A DNA stretch of 64,000 bases from Rhizobium leguminosarum (GCF_001679785.1 NZ_CP016286.1:3838001-3902000); one strand, 5' to 3'. Positions 19,805-29,565 are shown, counted from the stretch's first letter. Notes: a model not told the origin generated them from the letters alone. Made by a program: numbers and translations.

Positions 19805-21139
19805 ATGCTGCAACGGATTGAAGACATTGATGCAGCGCTCGTCGACAGGCTGCAGCATTCGGCGTTCAACTACTTCCTGAAATATACCAATCCCGAAAAC
19901 GGCCTTGTGGCGGATACCTCGATCGGCGGGGTTCCGTGCAGCATCGCAGCCGTCGGCTTTGCGCTTTCCTCCTATCCTGTTGGTGTCGAGCGTTTATGGA
20001 TCAGCCGCGAGGAGGCAGCCGAACGCACGGTCAATACGCTGCGGTTCTTCGCCGAGGCGCGCCAGGGCGACGAACGCCACGCGACCGGCCATCGCGGCTT
20101 CTTCTACCATTTCCTGCATATGGATACCGGCCATCGCGCCTGGAACAGCGAACTTTCGACCATCGATACGGCGCTGCTCGTCGCCGGCATCCTTACGGCC
20201 GCGCAATATTTCGATCGCGAAGACGACGAGACGGAAACCGAAATCCGGGAACTCGCCACCTTCATCTACGAGCGCGTCGACTGGCGCTGGGCGCTGAACA
20301 AGGGCGACACGATTGCCATGGGTTGGAAACCCTCTTCCGGCTTCTTGCGCTGGCGCTATCACGGCTTCGACGAGGCGATCATCCTCTATACGCTGGCGCT
20401 CGCTTCGCCGACGCACCCCATTCCGCAATCGAGCTACGACGCCTTCACGTCAAGCTATTCCTGGATGCTGCATGGCGAGCAGTCCTATCTCTATGCCGGG
20501 CCGCTCTTCATCCACCTCTTCTCGCATGCCTGGATCGATTTCCGCACCATTCAGGACAAGCCGATGGCGGAGCGGAACTGGGACTATTTCCGCAACACGC
20601 AGGTGATGATCAACGTCCAGCGTGACTATGCCGAGCGCAATCCCGGCCAGTTCGTCGGCTATAACAGAAATATCTGGGGTTTCTCCGCCTGTGACGGCCC
20701 GCCGCCGACACGGCGCATGCGCGGCGGCCGCCAGCCGAAGGTTCTGGGTTACGCCGCCCGCGGCGCCCCGCTCGGCCCCGATGACGGCACGATCGCACCC
20801 TGGGCAGCCCTTGCGTGCCTGCCTTACGATCGGCAGGCGGCTCTCGACGGCACCAAGGCGCTTCTGACCACCTATCCGAACCTGCTCTTGGAAGGCGGCT
20901 TTCCCGGCGGCTTCAATCCGACGGTCAAGACAAAGCGGCCGGAAGGCTGGGTGGACGACCGTACCGTCGGCATCGACCAGGGGCTTGTCGTCATGACCAT
21001 CGAGAACGACCGTTCGGATTTCATCTGGAAGCTGATGCGGCAATCGCCGGTCATCCGCCTCGGCCTCGAACGCGCCGGCTTTACCGGCGGCTGGCTCGAA
21101 GGCATCGAGCCGGAAGAAGTGGTGCGCAAGTTCGGTTAG
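19805..21139 (+). CDS. Glucoamylase-like family protein (PF10091; possible beta-1,2-glucan hydrolase)
   Basis: A 444-residue (alpha/alpha)6-barrel protein of the 'Glycoamylase' family, recognised by NPENGLVADTS, GHRGFFYHFLHMDTG and NIWGFSACDGP. Despite the name, characterised members of this fold are endo-beta-1,2-glucanases (GH144), and the same fold occurs in cyclic beta-1,2-glucan synthases, polymers that rhizobia make for osmoadaptation and nodulation. There is no signal peptide, so it seems cytoplasmic. An AGGAG ribosome site precedes the ATG. It is monocistronic; the 254 bp upstream hold its leader and no other gene that I can see. Confidence 0.8.
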   Translation: MLQRIEDIDAALVDRLQHSAFNYFLKYTNPENGLVADTSIGGVPCSIAAVGFALSSYPVGVERLWISREEAAERTVNTLRFFAEARQGDERHATGHRGFFYHFLHMDTGHRAWNSELSTIDTALLVAGILTAAQYFDREDDETETEIRELATFIYERVDWRWALNKGDTIAMGWKPSSGFLRWRYHGFDEAIILYTLALASPTHPIPQSSYDAFTSSYSWMLHGEQSYLYAGPLFIHLFSHAWIDFRTIQDKPMAERNWDYFRNTQVMINVQRDYAERNPGQFVGYNRNIWGFSACDGPPPTRRMRGGRQPKVLGYAARGAPLGPDDGTIAPWAALACLPYDRQAALDGTKALLTTYPNLLLEGGFPGGFNPTVKTKRPEGWVDDRTVGIDQGLVVMTIENDRSDFIWKLMRQSPVIRLGLERAGFTGGWLEGIEPEEVVRKFG

Positions 21140-21202
21140 CGCATAAGTCCGGAAACGAAATGGATTTCCGGAAAGGATGACGCGAAAACTAAAAATGATA
21201 GA

Positions 21203-21233
21203 GCCCGCGCCTTCAATAGGAGGCGCGGCTTTT
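21203..21233. terminator. Terminator between convergent genes
   Basis: 7-bp GC arms CCGCGCC and GGCGCGG with a 10-nt loop followed by CTTTT on the + strand; the region is also T-rich on the minus strand. It lies between the glucoamylase-like gene and the iron transporter ATPase gene. Confidence 0.65.
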
Positions 21234-21236
21234 AGT

Positions 21237-22274
21237 TCAGCTCTCGAAGACATGCGCCTTGCCGGCGATGTCGAGGCGAACGAGATCGCCTCGCGCCGGA
21301 AGGGCGACGCTCGAGGTCTTGATCAGGATCGGCGGCAGCGCCACGCCGTCGAGCGACACGGCGACGGTGCAGACCGCGCCGCCGAATTCCACCTCGACGA
21401 CACGTCCGCCGTGGTTGCTATCGCTTTCATCGGCGACGACGCGGATCTGCTCGGGCCGCAGCATGATCTCCGCCTTGCCCTGACGGCTGCCTTCGACGGC
21501 GACGCGGCCAAGGGCGCAGTCTGCCAAACCGTTACGAATGATGGCGGGAAGCAGCACGGCATCGCCGAGAAACAGTGCCGTCTCGCGATCGCGCGGATGC
21601 AGATATAATGATTGCGGCGACCCGGCCTGGATCAGCCGTCCCTCCCTCAGAACCGCGACCTGATCGGCAAAGGTCAGCGCCTCTTCCTGGTCGTGGGTGA
21701 CGAGGATGGTGGTGATGCCGGCCGCCTGCAGCACGCGCGCAACCGCCTTGCGCATATTTTCCCGCAGACCGGTATCGAGGGCGGAGAAAGGTTCGTCGAG
21801 CAGCATCAGCCGCGGCTTGCGGCCGAGCGCGCGGGCAAGCGCCACGCGCTGCTGCTGGCCGCCGGAAAGCTGATGCGGGCGCCGCGCCAGCATGCCGCGG
21901 TCGAGCTCGACCATATCGAGCAGTTCAAGTACGCGCTGCTCGCGATCCGGGGCCCTTCGTTCGAAGCCGAAGCCGATATTCTCGGCAACGCTTAAGTGCG
22001 GAAACAGCGCGCCATCCTGCGAGACGATGCCGATGCCGCGCTTGTGTGCCGGCACTGTCGCCGGACCGTCGGCGAGCAGGTCGCCGTCCAGCGTCACCCT
22101 GCCGACATCGGGTTGCTCGAAGCCGGCAATGATGCGCAGCAGCGTCGTCTTGCCTGAACCGGACGGGCCGACGACGGCGGTGCGGCTTCCGGCCGAGACC
22201 TCGAGCGAAATATCCTTCAGCGCCTGGACGGGGCCATAGCGCTTGCTGATGTTCTCGATCGTGAGCAGCGTCAT
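21237..22274 (-). CDS. Ferric iron ABC transporter ATPase (FbpC/AfuC type)
   Basis: A 345-residue ATPase with Walker [17 protein letters not shown], signature [15 protein letters not shown], Walker [13 protein letters not shown] and a C-terminal TOBE-like region (about residues 245-345). Members of this subfamily energise periplasmic Fe3+ import. The gene overlaps the permease by 4 bp (22271-22274) and is the last of a three-gene unit. Confidence 0.88.
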   Translation of the reverse strand: MTLLTIENISKRYGPVQALKDISLEVSAGSRTAVVGPSGSGKTTLLRIIAGFEQPDVGRVTLDGDLLADGPATVPAHKRGIGIVSQDGALFPHLSVAENIGFGFERRAPDREQRVLELLDMVELDRGMLARRPHQLSGGQQQRVALARALGRKPRLMLLDEPFSALDTGLRENMRKAVARVLQAAGITTILVTHDQEEALTFADQVAVLREGRLIQAGSPQSLYLHPRDRETALFLGDAVLLPAIIRNGLADCALGRVAVEGSRQGKAEIMLRPEQIRVVADESDSNHGGRVVEVEFGGAVCTVAVSLDGVALPPILIKTSSVALPARGDLVRLDIAGKAHVFES

Positions 22275-23938
22275 TGGCCGGCGGTCCGTTTCGATTGGGT
22301 ATAGAGCATCAGGGTGAGCGGCAGCGACAGCACGACCATCATGAAGGCGTAGGGGGCGGCGGAGACATAGTCGATCTCGCTGGTCAGCGACCAGAACTTC
22401 GTCGCCAGTGTATCGACGCCATTGGGCGACAGCATCAGTGTCGCCGTAAGTTCATTGGTGATGCCGAGTGCGGCCAGCGCGACGCTGGCGGCCGCTCCCG
22501 GTGCGGCAAGCCGCATGGTGATCTGCCGCACCGCCTGGCCCGGGGTGCGGCCGAGGCCCATCGCGGCGCGCTCCAGCTCCACCGGGGCCTGAGCGATGCT
22601 GGCGCGCAGCCCGACCATGGCGCGCGGCAGGAAAAGCATCACATAGGCGACGAGCAGCGTTGCGAAGGTCTGATAGAGCGGCAGTACGAGACGCACGGTG
22701 ATCGTCACCAGCGCCAGCGCCACGACGACGCCCGGCAGCGAGCCGACATAATAATGGCAGGCTTCGAGCACGCGCTGGAAGCGGCCCGGCGCACGCACGG
22801 AAAGCCAGGCCATCGGTGCTGCGGCAATCGTCGCCAGCACGCCGCCGACAACGGCAAGCACGATGGTCTGCAGGAAGGCGGTGCCGACTTCGATGCGCCA
22901 GATATCGGGGCCGCCGAGATAGAGCCAGCGGCCAAGCGTCACCAGCGGCACGCCGAGCGTCAGCGCCGTCAGCATGACGGGCAGCAACATGGCCGGCACC
23001 ACGAACCAGCCGAGCCGACGGCGGTCCGCCGGACGCGGCGAGCCGGAGCCGACGCGGGCATAACGTTCATTGCCGCGCACCAGCACCTCGAAGCCGAGCA
23101 GAAAAAGACAGCAGGCGACGAGCACGCCGCCGAGCATGTTGGAGGCCGGGCTGTTGTAGGAGGACTGAAACTGATCGACGATCGCCGTCGCGAACGTGTC
23201 GAACCGGATCATGACGAACAGGCCGTATTCCGAAAGCAGATGCAGCGCGATCAGCAGCGAGCCGCCGCAGATGGCAAGTCTCAGCTGCGGCAGCACGGCG
23301 CGGAAGAAGACCCGCCAGGGATTGAGGCCAAGCGAGGCCGCGGCATCCTCGATGGCCGGATCGAGACGGCGCAATGCTGCGACGACCGGCAGGTAGAGGA
23401 ACGGATAATAGGCGATGACCGAGATGAAGACGCCGCTCTGCAGGCCGCGCATGCCGGGAACGAGGCTGACCCAGGCATAGCTGTGGACGAAGGCGGGCAC
23501 GGCGAGCGGGGCGATCGCAAGCCAGGCCCAGAGCCGCGCGAAAGGAATGTCCGTCCGTTCCGTCAGCCAGGCAAGCGTCACGGCAAGCGCGATCGACAGG
23601 GGGATGGTGATCGATTCCAGGAGAACCGTATTGACGAGAAGTTCGCCGACGCGTGGCCGGAAGACCAGGGCCTTCACTGTTTCCCAGCCGACATCGTAGG
23701 TGACCCAGCCGATGAAGCCGAGCGGCACGAGACTGAAGATCGCGACGAGGGTTGCAAGCAGGATCACGGAAGCGTGCGGCATGCGTCCGCGCGGCAAAAC
23801 CATTCGCGCGGCTCTTGGCGCGACCGGCGCCTCGTTGCCGGATGCGAGCAATCTGTTGTCCTGCAGCAAGGCCGATGCCTTTACACGCTGAAAAAGGAAG
23901 GCAACCGCCTTTGAAAGGCGGTTGCCGGATATCGTCAT
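22271..23938 (-). CDS. Ferric iron ABC transporter permease (FbpB/AfuB type, double-length)
   Basis: Up to 555 residues with two tandem permease halves of about six membrane segments each, the usual layout of FbpB/HitB. EAA loops are seen in [22 protein letters not shown] and [20 protein letters not shown]. The start is uncertain: the first ATG (23938) places a perfect 13-bp hairpin inside the first codons, while ATG 23803 ([16 protein letters not shown]) begins just before the first membrane helix. It is translationally coupled to the ATPase. Confidence 0.85.
   Translation of the reverse strand: MTISGNRLSKAVAFLFQRVKASALLQDNRLLASGNEAPVAPRAARMVLPRGRMPHASVILLATLVAIFSLVPLGFIGWVTYDVGWETVKALVFRPRVGELLVNTVLLESITIPLSIALAVTLAWLTERTDIPFARLWAWLAIAPLAVPAFVHSYAWVSLVPGMRGLQSGVFISVIAYYPFLYLPVVAALRRLDPAIEDAAASLGLNPWRVFFRAVLPQLRLAICGGSLLIALHLLSEYGLFVMIRFDTFATAIVDQFQSSYNSPASNMLGGVLVACCLFLLGFEVLVRGNERYARVGSGSPRPADRRRLGWFVVPAMLLPVMLTALTLGVPLVTLGRWLYLGGPDIWRIEVGTAFLQTIVLAVVGGVLATIAAAPMAWLSVRAPGRFQRVLEACHYYVGSLPGVVVALALVTITVRLVLPLYQTFATLLVAYVMLFLPRAMVGLRASIAQAPVELERAAMGLGRTPGQAVRQITMRLAAPGAAASVALAALGITNELTATLMLSPNGVDTLATKFWSLTSEIDYVSAAPYAFMMVVLSLPLTLMLYTQSKRTAGQ
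23900..23926 (-). other. Perfect palindromic hairpin after the iron-binding-protein gene
   Basis: Arms of 13 bp, GGCAACCGCCTTT and AAAGGCGGTTGCC, around a single central base; on the minus strand it is followed by the T-rich TTCCTTTTT. This looks like an attenuating terminator that reduces read-through from the binding-protein gene into the permease, 75 bp past the stop codon. Confidence 0.65.
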
Positions 23939-24001
23939 GCCCTAAGGTTTTCTTGAGCCAAAAGCAATAGTTTTGGCCGGAGGAAGCCTGCGGCAGAAAA
24001 G

Positions 24002-25024
24002 CTAGATCAGGCCGGCGGCCGTCATCAGCTCGACGACCTTCTTGCTGTCGAGGGTCGAAGCTTCGACCTTCGGAGCATTGAGATCGGCAAGCGGAGTGAG
24101 CTTGTCGTTGGAAGGCGCATCCTTGCCGATGGCATATTCATAGGAATCGCCATCCTTGAGGACTGCCTGGCCAGGCTTGCTGGTGAGGAACTTCAGGAAA
24201 GCCTGCGCTTCCTTCATGTGCTGCGTGGACTTCAGGATGCCGCCGCCCGAAACGCTGACGAAAGCGCCCGGATCCTGGTTCCTGAAGTAGTGCAGGCCGA
24301 CATTCTTGCTGTTCTCGCCGGTCTTGGCCTGATCGCCGAACCAATAATAGTGATAGATGATCGCGCCTTCGACTTCGCCAGCATTGACGGCCTTCATGGC
24401 GACGCTGTTGCCCTTATAGGGCGTGGCGTTTTCCTTGAGAGCCTTCAGCCAGTCGGCCGTCGACTGCTCGCCCTTGAGCTGCAGCAGGGCGGCGACGATG
24501 GCCTGGAAATCGGCGCCGGCAGGTGCTGCACCCCAGCGGCCCTTCCAGGCCGGATCTGCAAGGTCGAGCATCGACTTCGGCAGCTTGTCTTCGATGAGCT
24601 TCGTCTTGTCATAGGCGAAAACGGTGGTGCGGGCGGCAATGCCCGTCCACATGCCGTCAGCCGGTCGATACTGATCCGGAACCTGATCCAGCGTTTCCTT
24701 TTCGATGGGGGCGAAGAGGCCCGCGCCATCGACCAGCGTCATTGCCGGCGAATTCTCGGTCAGGAAGATATCCGCGGGAGAGGCGTCGCCTTCCTGGATG
24801 ATCTGGTTGGCGAATTGCATGTCGCTGCCCTGACGCATGGTGACCTTGATGCCGGTCTCCTTGGTGAAAGCAGCGATCCATTCGCGGCCCAGGCTTTCGT
24901 GCTGGGCATTGTAAACAACGAGACCTTCGTCCTGCGCATGGGCGCTGCCTGCGAGCGCGGTGGCGGCGAGAAGCGAAGCGGCAAGCGCGAGTGCGCCAGA
25001 AAAACGGTTAAGAGCAATGTTCAT
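24002..25024 (-). CDS. Ferric iron ABC transporter substrate-binding protein (FbpA/AfuA/FutA type)
   Basis: About 340 residues. The start MNIALNRFSGALALAASLL at 25024 is fixed by a GGAGG ribosome site 7 nt upstream and by the signal peptide, cleaved after SAHA. The mature start QDEGLVVYNAQHESLGREWIAAF is typical of periplasmic Fe3+-binding proteins, and the iron-ligand tyrosine region YHYYWFGDQAKTG is seen near residues 225-240. It is the first gene of the iron import operon, with an iron-responsive operator over its promoter. Confidence 0.9.
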   Translation of the reverse strand: MNIALNRFSGALALAASLLAATALAGSAHAQDEGLVVYNAQHESLGREWIAAFTKETGIKVTMRQGSDMQFANQIIQEGDASPADIFLTENSPAMTLVDGAGLFAPIEKETLDQVPDQYRPADGMWTGIAARTTVFAYDKTKLIEDKLPKSMLDLADPAWKGRWGAAPAGADFQAIVAALLQLKGEQSTADWLKALKENATPYKGNSVAMKAVNAGEVEGAIIYHYYWFGDQAKTGENSKNVGLHYFRNQDPGAFVSVSGGGILKSTQHMKEAQAFLKFLTSKPGQAVLKDGDSYEYAIGKDAPSNDKLTPLADLNAPKVEASTLDSKKVVELMTAAGLI

Positions 25025-25136
25025 GATGGCCTCCATGGCGATGTCACCCGAGCTCTCCAAGGGCGATGAGAGGCGTATATTTTTCCTGACTGCCGATTTC
25101 AAGTTTGGCTTGGCCGGAAAAGCCATCACAATATCT

Positions 25137-25151
25137 TGACTAAATATTTCA
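25137..25151 (-). promoter_or_regulatory. Iron-responsive operator (RirA-type IRO, TGA-N9-TCA)
   Basis: TGAAATATTTAGTCA on the minus strand fits the TGA-N9-TCA consensus of the RirA-bound iron-responsive operator of rhizobia and is an AT-rich near-palindrome. It begins one base after the predicted -10 element and covers the expected transcription start, the right place for repression under iron sufficiency. Confidence 0.7.
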
Positions 25152-25152
25152 T

Positions 25153-25182
25153 ATTACAGGGGAATAAATCTCGAATTGGCAA
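25153..25182 (-). promoter_or_regulatory. Promoter of the iron transporter operon
   Basis: On the minus strand: -35 TTGCCA (25182-25177), 18-bp spacer, -10 TGTAAT (25158-25153). It leaves a leader of about 120 nt. Confidence 0.55.
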
Positions 25183-25208
25183 AAAGGCGGCGCTTCCCGA
25201 GCGCCGCC
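25181..25208 (-). terminator. Terminator of the lysine-degradation operon
   Basis: On the minus strand 9-bp arms GGCGGCGCT and AGCGCCGCC around CGGGA, followed by five T. It lies 28 bp after the amaB stop and abuts the iron-operon promoter. Confidence 0.85.
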
Positions 25209-25235
25209 TCTCTTTTGCAGCCTTTTGCCGCCGAC

Positions 25236-26774
25236 TTATTCGACGTCGAACTTGACGCCCTGCGCAAGCGGCAGCGTCCTGCCGTAATTGATGGTGTTGG
25301 TGGAGCGGCGCATATAGGCCTTCCAGGAATCCGAGCCGGATTCGCGGCCGCCGCCGGTTTCCTTCTCGCCACCGAAGGCGCCGCCGATCTCGGCGCCCGA
25401 CGGCCCGAGATTGACGTTGGCGATGCCGCAATCCGAACCGCGAGCGGAGACGAAGGTTTCGGCCTCGCGCATGTCGTTGGTGAAGATCGACGACGACAGC
25501 CCCTGCGGCACGGCATTGTGCAGTGCCAGCACCTCGTCGAAATCGCTATACTTCATCACATAGAGGATCGGCGCGAAGGTCTCGTGCTCGACCGGGCCGG
25601 TCTGATCGGGCATTTCGACAAGCGCCGGGCGAACGTAGAAGGCCTCGGTCGAACCGGTTTCGACGCGGTCGCCGCCGGTCACCGTGCCGCCGGCCGATTT
25701 CGCCTCGCCGAGCGCTGCCTGCATGTTCTTAAAAGCCTGACCGTCGATCAACGGCCCTACAAGCGTGCCGGTCTCGAGCGGGTTGCCGATGGTGACGGAG
25801 CCGTAGGCCTTCTGCAGGCGCGGCACCAGCTGGTCGTAGACGCTGTCATGCACGAAGAGACGGCGCAGCGTCGTGCAGCGCTGGCCGGCCGTGCCCATGG
25901 CGGAGAAGGCGACGCCGCGCAGCGTTAGGTCGAGATCGGCGCTCGGGCAGACGATCGCCGCATTGTTGCCGCCGAGTTCGAGAATGGCGCGGGCAAAACG
26001 CTGCGACAGGCGCGGACCGACGGCGCGGCCCATGGCGGTCGAGCCCGTCGCGGAGACGAGTGGGATCTTCGGATGGTCGACCAGCACTTCGCCGACCTCA
26101 CGGCCGCCGATGATCAGCGTCGACAGATTGGCCGGTGCGCTACCGCCCTCGGCGACGAAACGCTTCAGTGCCTTCTCGAACAGCGCCTGCACGGCAAGCG
26201 CCGTCAACGGCGTCTTTTCCGAGGGCTTCCAGACGGTGGAATTGCCGCAGACCATCGCAAGTGCGGCGTTCCACGACCAGACGGCAACCGGGAAGTTGAA
26301 GGCGGAGATGATGCCGATCACGCCGAGCGGATGCCAGCTTTCCATCATCCGGTGCTCGGAGCGCTCGGTGGCGATCGTCAGGCCGTAGAGCTGACGGGAA
26401 AGACCGACGGCGAAATCGCAGATGTCGATCATCTCCTGCACTTCGCCCAGGCCTTCCGAGGTGATCTTGCCGACCTCGATCGAAACCAGACGGCCGAGCG
26501 CCGTCTTTGCGGCGCGCAGTTCCTCGCCGAGCAGGCGGACCAGTTCGCCGCGCTTCGGCGCCGGCACGGCACGCCATTCGAGGAAGGCTTGATGCGCCGC
26601 TTCGATCGCCGCCTTCGTCTCGGAAACGGAATGTTCCCTGAGTTTGCCGATTTCCTTGCCGGTGACCGGCGAAGTGACGGAAAGCGTGCCGCCGTGATAG
26701 CGGCCGGCATCGACGCCGAGTTCGGCGAGCAGTTTGGCGGTTTCGGTGGCGAGATCGAGGACGGCGATGGTCAT
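25236..26774 (-). CDS. amaB: L-2-aminoadipate semialdehyde / piperideine-6-carboxylate dehydrogenase (ALDH7 family)
   Basis: About 512 residues from MTIAVLDLATETAKLL at 26774; the open frame extends upstream to 27074, but that part overlaps amaA and is not homologous. It is an NAD-dependent aldehyde dehydrogenase with catalytic Cys in GTAGQRCTTLRRLFVH, general-base Glu in ARAILELGGNNA, and the ALDH7 start GVDAGRYHGGTLSVTSPVTG. It oxidises 2-aminoadipate semialdehyde to 2-aminoadipate in lysine/pipecolate breakdown. It lies 26 bp after the pipecolate oxidase-like gene. Confidence 0.88.
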   Translation of the reverse strand: MTIAVLDLATETAKLLAELGVDAGRYHGGTLSVTSPVTGKEIGKLREHSVSETKAAIEAAHQAFLEWRAVPAPKRGELVRLLGEELRAAKTALGRLVSIEVGKITSEGLGEVQEMIDICDFAVGLSRQLYGLTIATERSEHRMMESWHPLGVIGIISAFNFPVAVWSWNAALAMVCGNSTVWKPSEKTPLTALAVQALFEKALKRFVAEGGSAPANLSTLIIGGREVGEVLVDHPKIPLVSATGSTAMGRAVGPRLSQRFARAILELGGNNAAIVCPSADLDLTLRGVAFSAMGTAGQRCTTLRRLFVHDSVYDQLVPRLQKAYGSVTIGNPLETGTLVGPLIDGQAFKNMQAALGEAKSAGGTVTGGDRVETGSTEAFYVRPALVEMPDQTGPVEHETFAPILYVMKYSDFDEVLALHNAVPQGLSSSIFTNDMREAETFVSARGSDCGIANVNLGPSGAEIGGAFGGEKETGGGRESGSDSWKAYMRRSTNTINYGRTLPLAQGVKFDVE

Positions 26775-26800
26775 TGTCGTGTTTCCAATCTTATTCTTCT

Positions 26801-28084
26801 TTAGAAGCGGGCATCGGCGAAATGGGCGACCTGAGCGCCGGCTTCGTACCATATTTCCTTGAGTGCACGGAAGCTTGGCTCGGTGGGCGAAGTCAGCGGC
26901 AGCGGCAGATCGGCTTCCGGAAGCCGGCCGAGGATATGCTCCGCCAGCGTACGGCCGAAGACCGTACCGGGGGCAATGCCGCGGCCATTGTAGCCCGAAA
27001 AGCCGACGACACCAGGCGCGAATTTGTGGAAGCGCGGCAGCGCATTGTCGGTCATGCCGATCTGGCCATACCATTCACACTGGAATTCGACGTCGCCGAT
27101 AACTGGGAAGAGCCGCTTCAACGCGCGTTTGGCCCAACCCTTGTGTACGGCCAGTCCGGTATTGCGCAACGCCCCGACACTGCCGAAAACGAGGCGGCCG
27201 GCCTGGTCCATGCGGAAGGAGGAGAGGATTTCCTTGGTATCCCATGCGCCTTCCCGCCCGGGCAGGATCGACTGGCGCAGATTGTGGCCGAGCGGCACGG
27301 TGGCGAAATTGAAATAGGGCAGATGCACCTGTTCGCTGCGCACCTGCTCCCACGGACCGGTGCTGTAGGCATCCGTCGCGACGATGATCCACTCGGCGCT
27401 GACCTCGCCTCTTGATGTCTTCACGGTCCAGCGGCTGCCGTTACGCTCCGTCGCGATGACCGGGCTGGATGTGTGAATGGCGACGCCAGCCCTGACGGCG
27501 GCATGGGCAAGGCCGCGCGCATAGGCAAGCGGCTGCAGGGTGCCGGCGCGGTTGTCGAGCAGAGAACCGGTATAGGCATCGCTGCCGATACGTTTTGCCG
27601 TTTCCGCCGCATCGAGCAGCGTCACGGCTGCGCCGCGGGCGGACCATTGCGCCGCGCGATTTTCGATTTCCTTCAGCCCGTCCGCGCCGACCGCGCAATG
27701 CAGCGTGCCGTTCCGTTCGAGTTCGCAGGCAATCTGATGTTTGTCGATCAGCTCCATGACCAGCTTCGGCGCATTGCCGAGCAGATCGAGCAGACGTTCG
27801 CCATGCACCGGGCCGAGCACGTCGGGCAGATCGTTCGGCATCACCCACATACCGGCATTGATCAGCCCGACATTGCGCCCGGCGCCGCCGAAACCAATCT
27901 CTTTGGCCTCCAGCAGCACCACCTTCGACCCGGCTTCGGCAAGATGCAGGGCGGAAGAGAGCCCGGTGTAACCGCCGCCGACGATGACGACATCGGCCGA
28001 TACCGCGCCTTCGAGAGGCGAGGTCGTCGGCGCTTCGGGCGCGGTCTTTTCCCAGAGGCCGTGGGAGCGCGGATCATTCAGCAT
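26801..28084 (-). CDS. amaA: FAD-dependent amine oxidase, probable L-pipecolate oxidase
   Basis: A 427-residue DAO-type flavoenzyme with the FAD-binding motif VVIVGGGYTGLSSALHLAEAG near residues 30-50 and the C-terminal GFSGYNGRGIAPGTVFGR. It belongs to the gamma-glutamylputrescine/pipecolate oxidase group. The partner genes point to AmaA (L-pipecolate to piperideine-6-carboxylate) as in Pseudomonas putida, where amaA, amaB, a LysR gene and hglS are neighbours. Without the neighbours, a puuB-like role would be equally likely. Confidence 0.8.
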   Translation of the reverse strand: MLNDPRSHGLWEKTAPEAPTTSPLEGAVSADVVIVGGGYTGLSSALHLAEAGSKVVLLEAKEIGFGGAGRNVGLINAGMWVMPNDLPDVLGPVHGERLLDLLGNAPKLVMELIDKHQIACELERNGTLHCAVGADGLKEIENRAAQWSARGAAVTLLDAAETAKRIGSDAYTGSLLDNRAGTLQPLAYARGLAHAAVRAGVAIHTSSPVIATERNGSRWTVKTSRGEVSAEWIIVATDAYSTGPWEQVRSEQVHLPYFNFATVPLGHNLRQSILPGREGAWDTKEILSSFRMDQAGRLVFGSVGALRNTGLAVHKGWAKRALKRLFPVIGDVEFQCEWYGQIGMTDNALPRFHKFAPGVVGFSGYNGRGIAPGTVFGRTLAEHILGRLPEADLPLPLTSPTEPSFRALKEIWYEAGAQVAHFADARF

Positions 28085-28152
28085 GGCTCAGTCCGATCAG
28101 AGCGAAATCGCGGATACTCTAATGCAAAAAAGAAGGTGTTGAACCTGCCATT

Positions 28153-29565
28153 TCACGCAACGGTCTTCAACGGCAAGCCCGCAAGGCCGAGCGCTTCCAG
28201 CGCTGAATCCAGCGATGCCGCCTGGCGTTCGGCGTAGAGCGCCAACTCGTCCTGGACGGTGGCGCCGAGTGCTGTCTCGAAGGCGTCGCGGTTCGAGCGG
28301 GTCGCGTAGTTCTGCTGCTGGTCGGTACCGAGGTTCGACTGGAAGATGCCGGCGGCGCTGACGGGCAGGAAGTCTTCGTAGACGATCGGAGTGAAGGCGA
28401 GGTAACCCTTGGCAATCAGTGCCTCCGGATCGCCGGGCAGCGTGCTGCCGGCCGCAGCAGCAATGCCCGCAGGCGTCGCGGAATAGCGGAAGAAGGCCAG
28501 ATCCGCCCTGCGCAGCTCGTCCCAGCTGTCCGGCAGCGCCTTGAAACGCGCGGCGAGTTCGTGGTCGTAGGCGCCGGCCTTGGCGCCGCCGGCGCCGACC
28601 TGCACCTCACCGCGAACCGAGGCGAGCAGTTGGTCATAGAGCACCCGGCCCTTCGCCGTCAGCGCCACGCCGCGCTGTTCGATCTCGCCGAAGCGGGCGG
28701 TATGCGTCCCTTGTATCGCACCGTCATCACCGGAAAAGGCGATCGTTTCCTCCAGCGCCTTGAAACTCGTCTGTCGTAGCAGGATATCGCAATGACGGCG
28801 CGGCGGCCCTTCGATGACCGCCTTCGGCGTGATGCCGCGTTCCGGCATGCGGGCCTGGACCGCATCGATATCGAGCGTGCGCGGCGTCAGATGGTTGATG
28901 TGCGGCCCCTTGAAGCTGACGACGTCGGCGATCAGCCGATGCGCATCGTGCAGCCGCTTGTAGGTTTCGGCGCTGACTGTTGCTTCGCCATGCCAGCGGA
29001 AGGTTTCCAGCGCCTCGGCGACGAATTCCGTCGCCTCCGCCTCGGTCAGGCCGCCGTTCTGCTCGTGGCGCTCGACCAGCGCGACGGCGCGCGGCGTGTA
29101 GATCCGCCGTTTCGCCAGAATGGCTTCGGCCTCGCCGCGCAACCCCTCGTCCTCGATCAGGTCCAGTCGCAGCAGCGAGGTGAAGACACGGAATGGATTG
29201 ACGTTGAGCGCTGCCTCGGCGATCGGCCGAAAGCTGGTGGAATGAACCGGCACGCCGGCGACCGAAAGATCGTAATAGCCGACCGGCTGCATGCCCATGA
29301 CCGCAAACAGCCGCCGAATGGTGAAGAGTTCGTCGGCCGTACCGAGCCGGATGGCGCCGTGACGCTCGACATCGATGCGCTCCAGCTCGCCGGCGCGGGC
29401 CAGGCGATCGCGCAGGTCAGGATCCTTTTCGAGGCAGCCGGCATTCACATCCGCCACCAGTTCGATCAGCGTGCCGTATTGCGGCACCTCCGCCCGGTAC
29501 ATCTGCGACATCGCCTCGGTAAACAACGATCGGATGCGGTCCGGGGAAACGAAGGCTTGCGGCAT
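28153..29565 (-). CDS. hglS: 2-oxoadipate dioxygenase/decarboxylase (HglS; DUF1338/YdcJ family)
   Basis: About 470 residues of the DUF1338 family. HglS of P. putida is an Fe(II) enzyme that converts 2-oxoadipate to D-2-hydroxyglutarate, linking lysine degradation to the TCA cycle. Candidate metal ligands are the His in GVPVHSTSFRP, the His in FKGPHINHLTPR and the Glu in RFGEIEQRGVAL. ATG 29565 (MPQAFVSPDRIRSL) is preferred because a GGAG lies 7 nt upstream; ATG 29583 is possible. It is the first gene of the amaB-amaA operon and divergent from a LysR gene. Confidence 0.85.
   Translation of the reverse strand: MPQAFVSPDRIRSLFTEAMSQMYRAEVPQYGTLIELVADVNAGCLEKDPDLRDRLARAGELERIDVERHGAIRLGTADELFTIRRLFAVMGMQPVGYYDLSVAGVPVHSTSFRPIAEAALNVNPFRVFTSLLRLDLIEDEGLRGEAEAILAKRRIYTPRAVALVERHEQNGGLTEAEATEFVAEALETFRWHGEATVSAETYKRLHDAHRLIADVVSFKGPHINHLTPRTLDIDAVQARMPERGITPKAVIEGPPRRHCDILLRQTSFKALEETIAFSGDDGAIQGTHTARFGEIEQRGVALTAKGRVLYDQLLASVRGEVQVGAGGAKAGAYDHELAARFKALPDSWDELRRADLAFFRYSATPAGIAAAAGSTLPGDPEALIAKGYLAFTPIVYEDFLPVSAAGIFQSNLGTDQQQNYATRSNRDAFETALGATVQDELALYAERQAASLDSALEALGLAGLPLKTVA

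Noticed and set aside
22274..23914. 546-codon open frame antisense to the iron permease
   Set aside because: Shadow frame: His/Gln/Arg-rich translation without family resemblance, opposite a clear permease.
26775..27074. 100-residue N-terminal extension of the AmaB dehydrogenase
   Set aside because: It overlaps amaA, has no aldehyde dehydrogenase similarity, and the ALDH7 start begins at 26774.
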